DNA of 64,000 nt from Chloroflexota bacterium (GCA_016213105.1 JACRBN010000025.1:62001-126000); one strand, 5' to 3'; shown: positions 45,512-53,765, numbered from the stretch's first letter. Made by a program: numbers and translations. Notes: generated from the sequence alone by a model not told the origin.

Positions 45512-46252
45512 AGCTTGTTGCTCTTCTTCAAAAAACGACTTCCACATATGACCTGCCAGCAAACGAACCTCGGGATGAGTAGAAGCCAAGGCTTGCAAGC
45601 GAGGAACATGCGATCCAATAATCAAACGATTAAGCCATTGAGGTGTGAGGTCAAACTGACCATTGGTTGGCAAAGCATCGGCACAATGAAAAATCCAACC
45701 GCCATTATTTTGAATAACAACTCCGCAATGACCTTTGGTATGCCCAAAGAGAGGCACCAAGTACATTTCGGGGGAGAAAGGAAGGCGAATAGCTTCAAAC
45801 CCCAACCACTCTGCATTGGGCTGTTCGTATAGTTTCCAAGATGGATTATGAGCGAAGTCTGCTTGGTCATATGCTAATTCAATCAATGTGCGAGGATGTT
45901 GCATTGCATCAAACTCTCGCCGATGAACATGCACTTGGGCATGAGGGAAATCTGGAATGCCACCAGCATGGTCAAAGTGCAGGTGTGTCATGATAATGTG
46001 TTGGACATCTTTGGGTGAGTAGCCAAGACGGGTAATTTGTCGAATAGCAGTATTCTCAGGATTATTATGTACGCCAAAATCAAGCTTGAAAAATCGAACC
46101 ATGAGGGATGGGTTGGAATAGTCATGCAGACCAAGTCCTGTATCTACAAGGACAAGCCCTTTGTCAGTTTCGACAAGCAGACAAGTGCCACCGATGTGCC
46201 AGCGTGGAAACCAAGGAGACATGGGTGCGCAGTCAAGAATGAGAATTGCCAT
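45506..46252 (-). CDS. Cassette 3: metallo-beta-lactamase-fold hydrolase
   Basis: 248 residues with HLHFDH (H90, H92, D94, H95), FGHTKGHCGV, CADALP and the final AGHM histidine. The spacing and the N-terminal GGTCLLVETDKGLVLVDTG resemble lactonase-type MBL proteins rather than true beta-lactamases. It is unrelated in detail to the host MBL at 6609. Translated without an obvious ribosome site, as is common for cassette genes. TAA stop in the attC box. Confidence 0.82.
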   Translation of the reverse strand: MAILILDCAPMSPWFPRWHIGGTCLLVETDKGLVLVDTGLGLHDYSNPSLMVRFFKLDFGVHNNPENTAIRQITRLGYSPKDVQHIIMTHLHFDHAGGIPDFPHAQVHVHRREFDAMQHPRTLIELAYDQADFAHNPSWKLYEQPNAEWLGFEAIRLPFSPEMYLVPLFGHTKGHCGVVIQNNGGWIFHCADALPTNGQFDLTPQWLNRLIIGSHVPRLQALASTHPEVRLLAGHMWKSFFEEEQQAA

Positions 46253-46280
46253 AGTGAATAACGTTTTTATACTTTTAGCT

Positions 46281-46410
46281 GCCTAACGGTTTGCGTTACC
46301 CGCGCTGGGGCGGGCGGCGGAACGCCGTCCGACTGGGAAAATGCTGAGGTGTAGAAAAAGCCTTGGAATCGCGCCAGACTCCCCAGCGTCGGGTGCACGC
46401 TTTGTTAGCC
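46281..46410 (-). repeat. attC site, cassette 2
   Basis: 130 bp. Plus-strand ends GCCTAACGGTTTGCGTTACC and GGTGCACGCTTTGTTAGCC, stem CGCGCTGGGG/CCCCAGCGTCG, inner hairpin from GGCGGAACGCCG. Confidence 0.9.
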
Positions 46411-46457
46411 GCCCACTTTTCTACACGATTTACTTGATTCTGCTCAAATTTCATTGT

Positions 46458-47105
46458 TTAGTATAGACCATGCTCAAATGCGTAAAGATTGGCGAAGCAC
46501 AATAACAAAGTTATTATAATAAAAATCCACCCGCGGAACGAGATTTTGTTCGCGTTCTGTATGGAAAATTCATTTGGAAAAAATAGGTAATAAAATGCAA
46601 AAAGAATAAAGGCGGGCGCAAACATTACCAGAAACCCATTGAACATCCCATTGGTATGTGCAAAGTACCAATTTACCATATTTATAATAAATCCAAGTGT
46701 GAGAAGTAAACCGAAAACTATCCATCGTTCATACTTGGCTTGATACTTAGCTTGCTTGGCTTGTTTAATATTATCCGCTTCTACTATTTTACTCGCGGAG
46801 ACTTCAGGGATGTCGGAAATCCCATCAATAGTAAAACTGTATTCAACCCCGCCGTTTTTGTAGGTTTTGACGCCAACTTCACACGCATGACTAGCAATTC
46901 GAAATGCATGTTTAATATTACGGTCTTTTGATTTTTGTGTTTCAGGTGATAGCGTTTCTAATTTACCGTCCACATAAATTGACAACTTGTTTGAGAATAG
47001 GTTGTGCTTCAAATCAACTGAATGCTTGACGCCGTCCGACTGGGAAAATGCTGAGGCGTAGGAAAAGGCTTGGAATCGCGCCAGAATCCCCAGCGTCGGG
47101 TGCAC
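46458..47105 (-). CDS. Cassette 2: 5'-truncated membrane protein read from attC DNA
   Basis: Up to 215 residues, GTG at 47105 inside the attC relic. The first ~25 residues are translated attC; genuine protein begins near KHSVDLKHNLFSNKLSIYVD (about residue 27). A beta-rich domain follows (FAIM-like pattern: repeated hydrophobic strands and VDGKLETLSP), then a charged linker (KQAKQAKYQAKYERW) and three membrane helices (~130-215). The true N-terminus appears lost in a deletion that also removed half of the upstream attC. Confidence 0.6.
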   Translation of the reverse strand: MHPTLGILARFQAFSYASAFSQSDGVKHSVDLKHNLFSNKLSIYVDGKLETLSPETQKSKDRNIKHAFRIASHACEVGVKTYKNGGVEYSFTIDGISDIPEVSASKIVEADNIKQAKQAKYQAKYERWIVFGLLLTLGFIINMVNWYFAHTNGMFNGFLVMFAPAFILFAFYYLFFPNEFSIQNANKISFRGWIFIIITLLLCFANLYAFEHGLY

Positions 47106-47117
47106 GCTTTGTTAGCC
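47029..47117 (-). repeat. Half attC site, cassette 1
   Basis: Only the R''-L'' side and inner loop remain: ACGCCGTCCGACTGGGAAAA (47029 on) to GGTGCACGCTTTGTTAGCC (ending 47117), closely matching the site at 46281-46410. The left arm is replaced by coding DNA of cassette 2. Confidence 0.8.
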
Positions 47118-47705
47118 CACTGCTGGCTTTGCATAGTTTTCTCTACAATAATTCATCAACTTCCAAAAGGATTCCTTTTTGTTATCCAAATGCCAATGTT
47201 CCGACTTTTTGTCTGCAATGTAATTATCCCACAAGCCACCTGAAACAAGATATTGATTGGAATGATTTGTATTATTTTGTTCGTCAACCCACATCAAGGC
47301 TGGCATGACCCATGCTTGGTCATAAACGAGGTCATTTTTTGGAAGGTAGAAATTTAAATATTGCGTCAAGTACTTCACGCTATCTTCATTTGCAAAACAA
47401 GCCAGGGCAAAACTGTGTCCTTGACCTGCATATGTCACTTTGCTTTCCAACAATTTTGTGCCGATTATATCGGCGAACTGTGACCAACCTTTCAAACCGC
47501 AAAACCAACTTCCTGTAATTTGTTCTCGCCACCCAAAAGACAATAATAATTGGCTGACAATGTCGCTGTTTATTAATTCAAGCCCACTTTTGACTTTATC
47601 GTTAAACGATGCTTTTTTATCTTCAGATAAACCATAATAATTTCCGTGTAATATCTGAAGATAAAAAGGTTGAACCCATTGAGCGATAAATTCGTCTGTT
47701 TTCAT
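47112..47705 (-). CDS. Cassette 1: DUF6000-like protein
   Basis: 197 residues, ATG at 47705. Alpha-helical, with WVQPFYLQILHGNYYGLSED at the N-terminus, a long central region (LLLSFGWREQITGSWFCGLK, LACFANEDSVKYLTQYLNFY) and a tryptophan-rich end. The pattern resembles DUF6000, a family without known function. The TAA stop lies in the attC R'' box (GGCTAAC). First cassette at the putative attI side, so it would be the most recently gained or most strongly read one if an integrase had loaded from this side. Confidence 0.65.
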   Translation of the reverse strand: MKTDEFIAQWVQPFYLQILHGNYYGLSEDKKASFNDKVKSGLELINSDIVSQLLLSFGWREQITGSWFCGLKGWSQFADIIGTKLLESKVTYAGQGHSFALACFANEDSVKYLTQYLNFYLPKNDLVYDQAWVMPALMWVDEQNNTNHSNQYLVSGGLWDNYIADKKSEHWHLDNKKESFWKLMNYCRENYAKPAVG

Positions 47706-47736
47706 TGTTTTGGCTACAACTCTTTGTCGAAGGGTG

Positions 47737-47743
47737 GGCTAAC
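47737..47743 (-). other. R-box at the right edge of the array (attI-side junction)
   Basis: Coding-strand GTTAGCC (47737-47743) is the cassette-start junction 32 bp before the DUF6000 ATG. No inverted partner box follows on the right, as expected for an attI-like or chromosomal edge rather than an attC. Confidence 0.45.
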
Positions 47744-47760
47744 TATGAATTAGACAGAAT

Positions 47761-47811
47761 GGTTACTACATATGGTAACCTCACAACCACAGGTAACTAC
47801 ATGTAGTTACC
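47761..47811. promoter_or_regulatory. Two similar 20-bp palindromes
   Basis: GGTTACTACATATGGTAACC (47761-47780) and the perfect palindrome GGTAACTACATGTAGTTACC (47792-47811), centres 31 bp apart (about three helical turns). They lie between the array and the dehydrogenase gene. Candidate dimeric regulator sites. Confidence 0.55.
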
Positions 47812-48000
47812 TTGTAACGAATCGAGAATGGATGCGGCAAAAATCGGCCGAAAGAACCCGTGAACCCAAACCCACCAGTAAAGGCTGATGGATGGATTTT
47901 ACATGAGAATCGAAAGCTTGTGCAGGAAAAAAGACATCCGCCCGCTGAAGTTGGGGTATAGTTGAAATCCACTCGTCTCGAAACCCATTGGAATCGTCCC

Positions 48001-48909
48001 ATGCCCAAACTGCTGCTCCTCTCCCAGGATCCCGACTCATACCTGGCCCTGCTCCAGGCCGCCCTGCCCGGGCTGGAAATCGTCACCGCCCCCGCCGCGG
48101 ATTGTGAGCTGGCTTTCGGCGACCCCGGCCTGCTCAAGGATGTGATTGCGGGCCTGCCCAATCTGCGCTGGCTCCAGTCCACCTGGGCGGGCGTGGAGCC
48201 GCTGCTGAACCCCGCCCTGCCGCGCACCTACACGCTGACCAACGCGCGCGGCGTGTTCGGTCCGTTGATGTCCGAGTACGTCATCGGCTACCTGCTGCTG
48301 CACGAGCGGAACATGTTGCAGCATCTCGCATCCCAACAACAAAATCGCTGGAACGAGCTGACCACGGGTACCCTGCGCGGCAAAACCATCGGGCTGATGG
48401 GCGTCGGCTCGATCGGCGCGCACGTGGCGGGCGCCGCCAAACACTTCGGCATGACCGTGCGCGGATTCACCCGCGCCAGCGAAGCCTGCCCCGACGTGGA
48501 CGTCTACTTCCACGCCGACCTGCCCGCCTTCGCCGAAGGCCTCGACTACCTGGTCAACATCCTGCCCAACACGCGCGAGACGCGCCAACTGATCGACTCC
48601 TCGGTGCTGGCGGCCCTGCCTGCGCACGCGCTCTTCCTCAACGTGGGCCGCGGCAGCGCCGTGGACGAATCTGCTTTGGCAGAGGCCCTGTCCCAGGGGC
48701 GGCTGCGCGGGGCCGTGCTGGATGTCTTCCAGCAGGAGCCGCTTCCGCCCGATCATATTTTCTGGCGCACGCCGAATCTGCTCATCACCTCGCACACCGC
48801 CGCGCCCAGCTTCCCTGCGGATATCGCCGCGCTGTTCATCGAAAACTACCGCCGCTTCGTGAACGGCCAGCCGCTGAAATATCAGGTGGATTTCGAACGG
48901 GGCTATTGA
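48001..48909 (+). CDS. D-2-hydroxyacid dehydrogenase family protein
   Basis: 302 residues from the ATG at 48001. NAD-binding motif GKTIGLMGVGSIGAHVAGAA (~125-145), catalytic Arg in LFLNVGRGSAVDE, Glu in FQQEPLPPDH and His in SHTAAPS. It reduces 2-oxoacids or oxidises D-2-hydroxyacids with NAD(P)H; the GhrA-like shape suggests glyoxylate or hydroxypyruvate, without proof. A -10-like TATAGT is at 47957. First host gene right of the array. Confidence 0.88.
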   Translation: MPKLLLLSQDPDSYLALLQAALPGLEIVTAPAADCELAFGDPGLLKDVIAGLPNLRWLQSTWAGVEPLLNPALPRTYTLTNARGVFGPLMSEYVIGYLLLHERNMLQHLASQQQNRWNELTTGTLRGKTIGLMGVGSIGAHVAGAAKHFGMTVRGFTRASEACPDVDVYFHADLPAFAEGLDYLVNILPNTRETRQLIDSSVLAALPAHALFLNVGRGSAVDESALAEALSQGRLRGAVLDVFQQEPLPPDHIFWRTPNLLITSHTAAPSFPADIAALFIENYRRFVNGQPLKYQVDFERGY

Positions 48910-48927
48910 CCGCTCGAGCATGCCGCC

Positions 48928-48954
48928 GTAGCGCAAATTGGCAATTTGCGCCAC
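48928..48954. repeat. GTAG-type REP palindrome, copy 3
   Basis: Identical to copy 1 except near its right end: GTAGCGCAAATTG then CAATTTGCGCCAC. Lies 18 bp past the dehydrogenase stop. Confidence 0.75.
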
Positions 48955-49042
48955 TTATTTGCTCCCGCCGCCCATCGCGCATATCCTCCCATGCGCCAGT
49001 CAGGCCATTGACTGACTTCCGCTTCTTCCCTACAATCGACCC

Positions 49043-51049
49043 ATGAAGAAAATCGTGTCCCTCTTCCTGCCCCTGCTGGGCGTTGTGATCTTCGAACTGC
49101 TGGCCCTGGGGTGGGCCTCGTTTGCCAGCGGGCAGGCCGCGCGCGGACAGGTGACGGTATTTTCCGCGGCCATCGCGACCTTGATCTTCTTCACGGGGCT
49201 GATCCCTGCCGTGCTGCGGCCACAGGCCGAACACACGTTGATCGCCTGTTTTGCGGCGCTGTTCGCTTTCTTTCTGATTATTCCCTTCGAAGTGTCCGAC
49301 ATGCCCGCAATGCGCCCGGGCCTTCCCACCTACACATTCCTGGAACCGTTTGTCTTCCTGCGCCTGGTCAACGCAGCGGTGCTGGTGCCGATGACGATCC
49401 ACGTCAGCGTGCGTTTTCCGCGGCGCGCGCCCACGCCATCCAGGATCCTGCTTGGGGCCTATGTCCTGTCTGCGCTTCTGCTGGCTTTCTTCCTGCTGTC
49501 TTCGGCAATTTGGGTGCGCATCCTGGCCGTTGTGCTTAACTTCGGCTGGTTCACCTTTGTGATGGGATTGTTCCTGTGGAATATGCTGCGCATCGCCCGC
49601 GACACCTCGCCCGAAAATGCGCGCTTCGCCCAGCAGGCGCGCATGGTCATGTTCAGCATCCTGATCGCCGAGGTGCCGCTCTGGCTGCGTCCGCTGACCC
49701 TGGCCTTTGGGGTCGACCTGATTCCCTATAACGTGCTGCTGTTCTTCCAAATCTTCGTGCCGCTGGGATTGACCTACGCCGTGCTGCGCCACGACCTGTT
49801 CGGGATCGACCGCTTCCTGCGCCGCACCCTGGCGTATGGTTCCGTTTCGCTGGCGCTGCTGACCCTGTACCTGGGCCTGACCACCGCGCTGACCGAGTTG
49901 TTCGTCAACGCTTCGCGGCCGCTGGCGCCCGTGGTGAGCCTGCTGATGGCCGCGCTCCTGTTCGAGCCGCTGCGCCGCTCCATGCAGGCCTGGCTCGATC
50001 AACTGCTGTACCCCGACCGTTTGAAATTCCAGGCCGCCGTGCAGGCCATGCAGGTTTCGCTGGCGCGCGCCAACCGCCGCGAGGAGATCGTGCGCCTGTT
50101 GACGGAGGTCTTCCCCGCACAGATCGGCGCGGAATGGGCCGCGCTCAAACTCTTCCCCGAACCCGACGTGCCGCCCGCGCACCTTGTCCCCGCCTGGAGC
50201 ACGCGCCTGATGGCGGGCAGCGTCAATTTCGGCGGCTACTGGCTGGGGCCGCGCCACGCAGGTCCCAGCTACGACACGGACGAGAGCAACCGCCTGTATG
50301 CGCTGGCGGGCCAGGCCGCGCTGGCATTGGCCTACGCCAACGCCTACGAGTCGCTGTATCAGCTCAATCAAACTCTCGAAGCGCGCGTGAAGGAGCAGAC
50401 CGCCCGCAACCTGTCGGATCAGCAGTCCATTGCGGCCTTCGAGGAACGCCAGCGCATCGCGCGCGACCTGCACGACTCGGTCACGCAGAGTCTCTTCGGC
50501 CTGCACCTGATGGCGCGCGGATTGAAAGCCGCGGCACCCGATTCGTTCAAGGGTCAACTGGCCGAGTTGGAGTCCCTGGCCAGCGACATCCTGCGTGAGA
50601 TGCGCCTGCTGCTCGACCAGCTGCGCAACGTCTCAGCCGAGGAGACGGTCGATTTAACGGAGGCCATTCAGGGTCAGGTACAAGCCCTGGCCCGCAAAAC
50701 GGGACCCGAAGGCGGGCCGCTGCTCGTCGTCGAAACGGAGATGCCCGCGGGGCTTGTCCTCTCCTCCAGCGTGGCCGATGCGGCGCTGTGGGTCATCCGC
50801 GAGGCGCTGCAAAATATCGCCCGTCACAGCGGATGCCGCGCGGCGCGCCTCCAGGTCGAATGCGGGGCGCAGCTGCGCGTGTCCATCCGCGACGAGGGCG
50901 CGGGCTTCGACGTGAACGCCACGCCCGCCGGCCACTACGGCCTGCGCGGGATGCGCGAGCGCGTGCTGGCCCTGGGCGGCGAATTTAAACTCGAAAGCGG
51001 GCTTGGGCGCGGCACCCTGCTGACCTTCAGCCTGCCGCTGCCGAAATAA
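49043..51049 (+). CDS. 7TM sensor histidine kinase (NarL-partner type)
   Basis: 668 residues. Seven hydrophobic helices fill ~1-235 (HisKA_7TM-like), then a linker/GAF-like region (~310-440) and coiled coil. The HisKA_3 dimerisation domain contains H477 in RIARDLHDSVTQSLFG. HATPase_c (~570-668) shows IREALQNIARHS, DEGAGF and YGLRGMRERV. It autophosphorylates on H477 and passes phosphate to a NarL-type regulator, for which the unpaired regulator at 58016 is the nearest candidate. Signal unknown. Confidence 0.9.
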   Translation: MKKIVSLFLPLLGVVIFELLALGWASFASGQAARGQVTVFSAAIATLIFFTGLIPAVLRPQAEHTLIACFAALFAFFLIIPFEVSDMPAMRPGLPTYTFLEPFVFLRLVNAAVLVPMTIHVSVRFPRRAPTPSRILLGAYVLSALLLAFFLLSSAIWVRILAVVLNFGWFTFVMGLFLWNMLRIARDTSPENARFAQQARMVMFSILIAEVPLWLRPLTLAFGVDLIPYNVLLFFQIFVPLGLTYAVLRHDLFGIDRFLRRTLAYGSVSLALLTLYLGLTTALTELFVNASRPLAPVVSLLMAALLFEPLRRSMQAWLDQLLYPDRLKFQAAVQAMQVSLARANRREEIVRLLTEVFPAQIGAEWAALKLFPEPDVPPAHLVPAWSTRLMAGSVNFGGYWLGPRHAGPSYDTDESNRLYALAGQAALALAYANAYESLYQLNQTLEARVKEQTARNLSDQQSIAAFEERQRIARDLHDSVTQSLFGLHLMARGLKAAAPDSFKGQLAELESLASDILREMRLLLDQLRNVSAEETVDLTEAIQGQVQALARKTGPEGGPLLVVETEMPAGLVLSSSVADAALWVIREALQNIARHSGCRAARLQVECGAQLRVSIRDEGAGFDVNATPAGHYGLRGMRERVLALGGEFKLESGLGRGTLLTFSLPLPK

Positions 51050-51050
51050 A

Positions 51051-51076
51051 AACTCCCCCGCAAAAACGGGAGAGTT
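51051..51076. terminator. Terminator between convergent genes
   Basis: AACTCCCCCG (51051-51060), loop CAAAAA, CGGGAGAGTT (51067-51076), one mismatch; flanked by A/T. Confidence 0.65.
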
Positions 51077-51098
51077 GTACAAATGCATGCCCGGCGGC

Positions 51099-52088
51099 TC
51101 AATGTTCGTTGGGGGTGTTCCAATGCGCCTTCTTTTCCCGCCCGGCCAGCAGCAGATACGCGTACAATAAAATCCCCGAGCCGATGCCCACGGCCCACTT
51201 GACCTGCCACGGGATGGTCTCGGACGGGGAGATGAAGCCTTCGATGGTGCCCGCGATGACCAGCATGGGCGCGGCCCCGCTCAACAGCAAAACCGCCTTG
51301 CGCGCGGCCTGGGCCAGCGCATCCCGCCGCCGCATCAGGCCGGGCCGCAGCAGCGCCCAGCCGATCATCAGCCCCGAGCCGCCCGCCATGAAGATGACGC
51401 TCAGCTCGATCACGCCGTGGCCGATGACGAAGTTGGCCAGGTCCCAGCCGACGCCGTACTGGCTGGTCAGCCCGAGCAGGCCGCCCAGGCTCAACCCGTT
51501 GGTGACCATGATATAGAAGGTGAAGACCCCGCCCGTGATGCCGCTGGCAAAGGCCAGGAACGAGACGCGGATATTGTTCTGCATGATGAACGAGGATGCG
51601 TACGGGCGTTCCTCGATGGGGATGTCGATCCACAGCGACTTGTCCTCCACGATGGGGATCAGGTCCTGGGCGCTGGCGGGCAGCAGCCATTGGGCCGAGT
51701 CCGTGTCGAGGGCGATGCCGAAGCCCGCGACCAGGGCCGGGATGGTGAACATCAGGAAGGCCGCCAGCGTAAAGACCGCCGTCTCGCGGAACAGGCGCGG
51801 AAAGCCGCTGGTCGCGAATTCCCACAGGCGGCGGAAGGCAATCGGCTCGCCCTGATATAACAGGGCATGCGCGCGCGCCACCAACTGATTCAGGTAGCGC
51901 GTCACCTGGTGGTTGGGAAAATCCCGTTTGGCCAGGGCCAGGTCCGAGCTGGCCTCGCGGTACAGGCTGGCGAGCATCTCGACATCCTTCGGCGAAAGCC
52001 GGTGGATGTCCTGCTGGCCGCTGTCCAAAAGGTGACTTAAGAGTTCCCACTCTTTTCTGCGAGACTGGTAAAATTTATCTACATTCAT
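51099..52088 (-). CDS. SpoIIM-family membrane protein
   Basis: 329 residues. A helical cytoplasmic N-terminus (MNVDKFYQSRRKEWELLSHL, YREASSDLALAKRDFP) is followed by five or six membrane helices with the SpoIIM/DUF95 pattern NNIRVSFLAFASGITGGVFTFYIMVTNGL and GHGVIELSVIFMAGGSGL. In Bacillus SpoIIM is part of the engulfment complex; in non-sporulating bacteria the family function is unclear. It is divergent from an RDD-family gene, a pairing common in many phyla. Confidence 0.88.
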   Translation of the reverse strand: MNVDKFYQSRRKEWELLSHLLDSGQQDIHRLSPKDVEMLASLYREASSDLALAKRDFPNHQVTRYLNQLVARAHALLYQGEPIAFRRLWEFATSGFPRLFRETAVFTLAAFLMFTIPALVAGFGIALDTDSAQWLLPASAQDLIPIVEDKSLWIDIPIEERPYASSFIMQNNIRVSFLAFASGITGGVFTFYIMVTNGLSLGGLLGLTSQYGVGWDLANFVIGHGVIELSVIFMAGGSGLMIGWALLRPGLMRRRDALAQAARKAVLLLSGAAPMLVIAGTIEGFISPSETIPWQVKWAVGIGSGILLYAYLLLAGREKKAHWNTPNEH

Positions 52089-52147
52089 CTGATCATCCCA
52101 TGGGGAACCAAATATTCTCCAACCTTACCGACACTCCGATTATACCC

Positions 52148-52936
52148 ATGACAAACTCCGGCGACACCCTCCAAATTGATACTCCCGAAAACGTCTCGTT
52201 CGATTACGACGTGTCGGGCATCGGCTCGCGCTTCCTGGCCGCGCTGGTCGACACGCTGCTCATCCTCATTTTGCAGGCGGTCGTGCTCGGCACGGTCCTG
52301 CTGATCATCACATGGGACGTCTTTACCGGCGAATTTTCGAGCTGGGTCATCGCCGCGTTCAGCCTGCTGGCCTTTGTCTTTCTCTGGGGCTATTACATTT
52401 TCTTCGAGATCCTGTGGAACGGGCAGACGCCCGGCAAGCGCTGGGTCAAGCTGCGCGTCATCCGCCTGGATGGGACGCCCGTCAGCGCGGTGGAGGTTAT
52501 CATCCGCAACCTGGTGCGGCTGATCGACTTCCTGCCCTTCTTCTATGCCTTTGGGGTGACGACCATGTTCGTGACCGAAAGGTCGCGCCGCCTGGGCGAT
52601 CTGGCGGCGGGCACGGTTGTCGTCCACGAGCGCCCGACCACGGACCTGCTGAATGGACGCGCCACGCGCCAGGTGGCCCTGTCCACCGTGACGGCGCGCG
52701 TCGAACTGCCCGACGGTTTCCCGCTCGAAAAACTGACGGAGCGCGACGCGCAGATGATCGAGGATTTCATCCTGCGCCGCGCCCAACTGCCCAACCGCGC
52801 GCAGTTGGCGCGTCACATCCTGGCCTCGCTGTATGCGCGGCTCGGGTTTGCCTCCACCTCCCTGCCCGGCTACGCCGATGCGGACGAGATCCTGACCGCC
52901 ATCTACAAGGCGGTGCGGTCGCGCTGGGAGGGTTGA
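52148..52936 (+). CDS. RDD-family membrane protein
   Basis: 262 residues from the ATG at 52148. The RDD domain (~15-165) has GSRFLAALVDTLLI with the Arg-Asp pair, two or three helices, QTPGKRWVKLRVIRLDG and ERSRRLGDLAAGTVVV. The C-terminal soluble part (~170-262) is helical. Function not established; some RDD proteins are thought to be ion antiporters. The start at 52100 is possible but lies closer to the divergent gene's promoter. Confidence 0.88.
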   Translation: MTNSGDTLQIDTPENVSFDYDVSGIGSRFLAALVDTLLILILQAVVLGTVLLIITWDVFTGEFSSWVIAAFSLLAFVFLWGYYIFFEILWNGQTPGKRWVKLRVIRLDGTPVSAVEVIIRNLVRLIDFLPFFYAFGVTTMFVTERSRRLGDLAAGTVVVHERPTTDLLNGRATRQVALSTVTARVELPDGFPLEKLTERDAQMIEDFILRRAQLPNRAQLARHILASLYARLGFASTSLPGYADADEILTAIYKAVRSRWEG

Positions 52937-52956
52937 CCCGTCCCCGTTGTCACAAC

Positions 52957-52982
52957 CAAGCCTGCATTGACTTGCAGGCTTG
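52957..52982. terminator. Hairpin after the RDD gene
   Basis: CAAGCCTGCA (52957-52966), loop TTGACT, TGCAGGCTTG (52973-52982). No clean T-tract. Confidence 0.5.
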
Positions 52983-53012
52983 ACGAATTGTTTTCCATGA
53001 AGGGAGCAGAAC

Positions 53013-53603
53013 ATGAATAAAAATAGAAACCTTTGGATTGCCTTTGGGGTGGTGGCCGTGTTGTGCCTGTGCCTGGGCGTTGTCGGATTCCTCCTGCTGG
53101 GACGGCTGGGCTCCAGCATGGCCGAGTCGGTCAAGACCGACCCGGGCGATGCCGAGCAGGTGGGGGCCAAGATCGCCGAATACACCCTTCCGGCCGGGTA
53201 CAGCCACCAGATGGGCATGAGCATCCTGGGCTACGACTTCGTGATCATCGCGTCGCAGGACGGAATTGCCGACGGCATGATGATCATGCTGTCCCAGTTC
53301 AGCCAGAGCTACATGCAAGGCTCCGACCCGCAGACGTTTCAGGATCAGATGCAGCGCTCCCTGGAGCAGCAATCGGGGCGGCGCGGCCTGGAGATGAAGG
53401 TGGTCGAAACCAAGACCATGACCATCCGCGGCCAGCAGGTGGAGGTGCTCATCCTGGAAGGCACGGATGACAGCGGCACCAGCATGCGCCAGTTGATCAC
53501 CAACTTCTCCACCGATACCGGCCTGGCCATCGTCATGATCCAGAGTCTGACCGAGGCCTGGGACCAGGCGGCAGTCGATCAGTTCCTGAATTCCATTCGC
53601 TGA
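53013..53603 (+). CDS. Membrane-anchored protein, unknown function
   Basis: 196 residues with GGGAGCAG upstream. One N-terminal membrane helix (WIAFGVVAVLCLCLGVVGFL, ~8-30), then an extracytoplasmic domain of ~160 residues with a beta-rich pattern (EYTLPAGYSHQMGMSILGYD, LEMKVVETKTMTIRGQQVEV). No family recognised. A long perfect terminator follows. Confidence 0.7.
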   Translation: MNKNRNLWIAFGVVAVLCLCLGVVGFLLLGRLGSSMAESVKTDPGDAEQVGAKIAEYTLPAGYSHQMGMSILGYDFVIIASQDGIADGMMIMLSQFSQSYMQGSDPQTFQDQMQRSLEQQSGRRGLEMKVVETKTMTIRGQQVEVLILEGTDDSGTSMRQLITNFSTDTGLAIVMIQSLTEAWDQAAVDQFLNSIR

Positions 53604-53616
53604 GTGGGACGTGTTT

Positions 53617-53662
53617 CACGAGCCTGCGCCTGCTGATATGCAGGCGCAGGCTCGTGATTTTA
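53617..53662 (+). terminator. Strong terminator
   Basis: Perfect 17-bp stem CACGAGCCTGCGCCTGC (53617-53633) and GCAGGCGCAGGCTCGTG (53640-53656), loop TGATAT, followed by ATTTTAATT. Confidence 0.85.
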
Positions 53663-53765
53663 ATTCGAACAAATAATCGATAGTCTTGGGGGAGGTTTCG
53701 TTGTATACTACCCATAACAAATTTGCAAGGATTTCAGGGGAGATCTGTCCGGAGGGGCAACTTCT

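Larger units (their letters stand above)
39475..47743 (-). mobile_element. Integron gene-cassette array without a visible integrase (CALIN)
   Basis: About eleven short genes, all read leftward. Seven intact-looking ~130-166-bp attC sites, one half-site and two putative sites lie between them. Each good site has, on the minus strand, RYYYAAC then AAAGCGTGCACC, a long inverted-repeat stem, ACGCAAACC and GTTRRRY. Several stop codons lie in the RYYYAAC box, usual for cassettes. The genes are visibly AT-richer than the flanks. No tyrosine recombinase of the IntI type occurs anywhere in the window. Confidence 0.88.

Noticed and set aside
41457-46410. Regular palindromes as a CRISPR array
   Set aside because: Units are ~130 bp, separated by genes of 400-750 bp and share R-box ends, which fits attC and not CRISPR.
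48836-50557. 573-codon minus-strand frame opposite the sensor kinase
   Set aside because: Gln/Arg/His-rich shadow of kinase codons.
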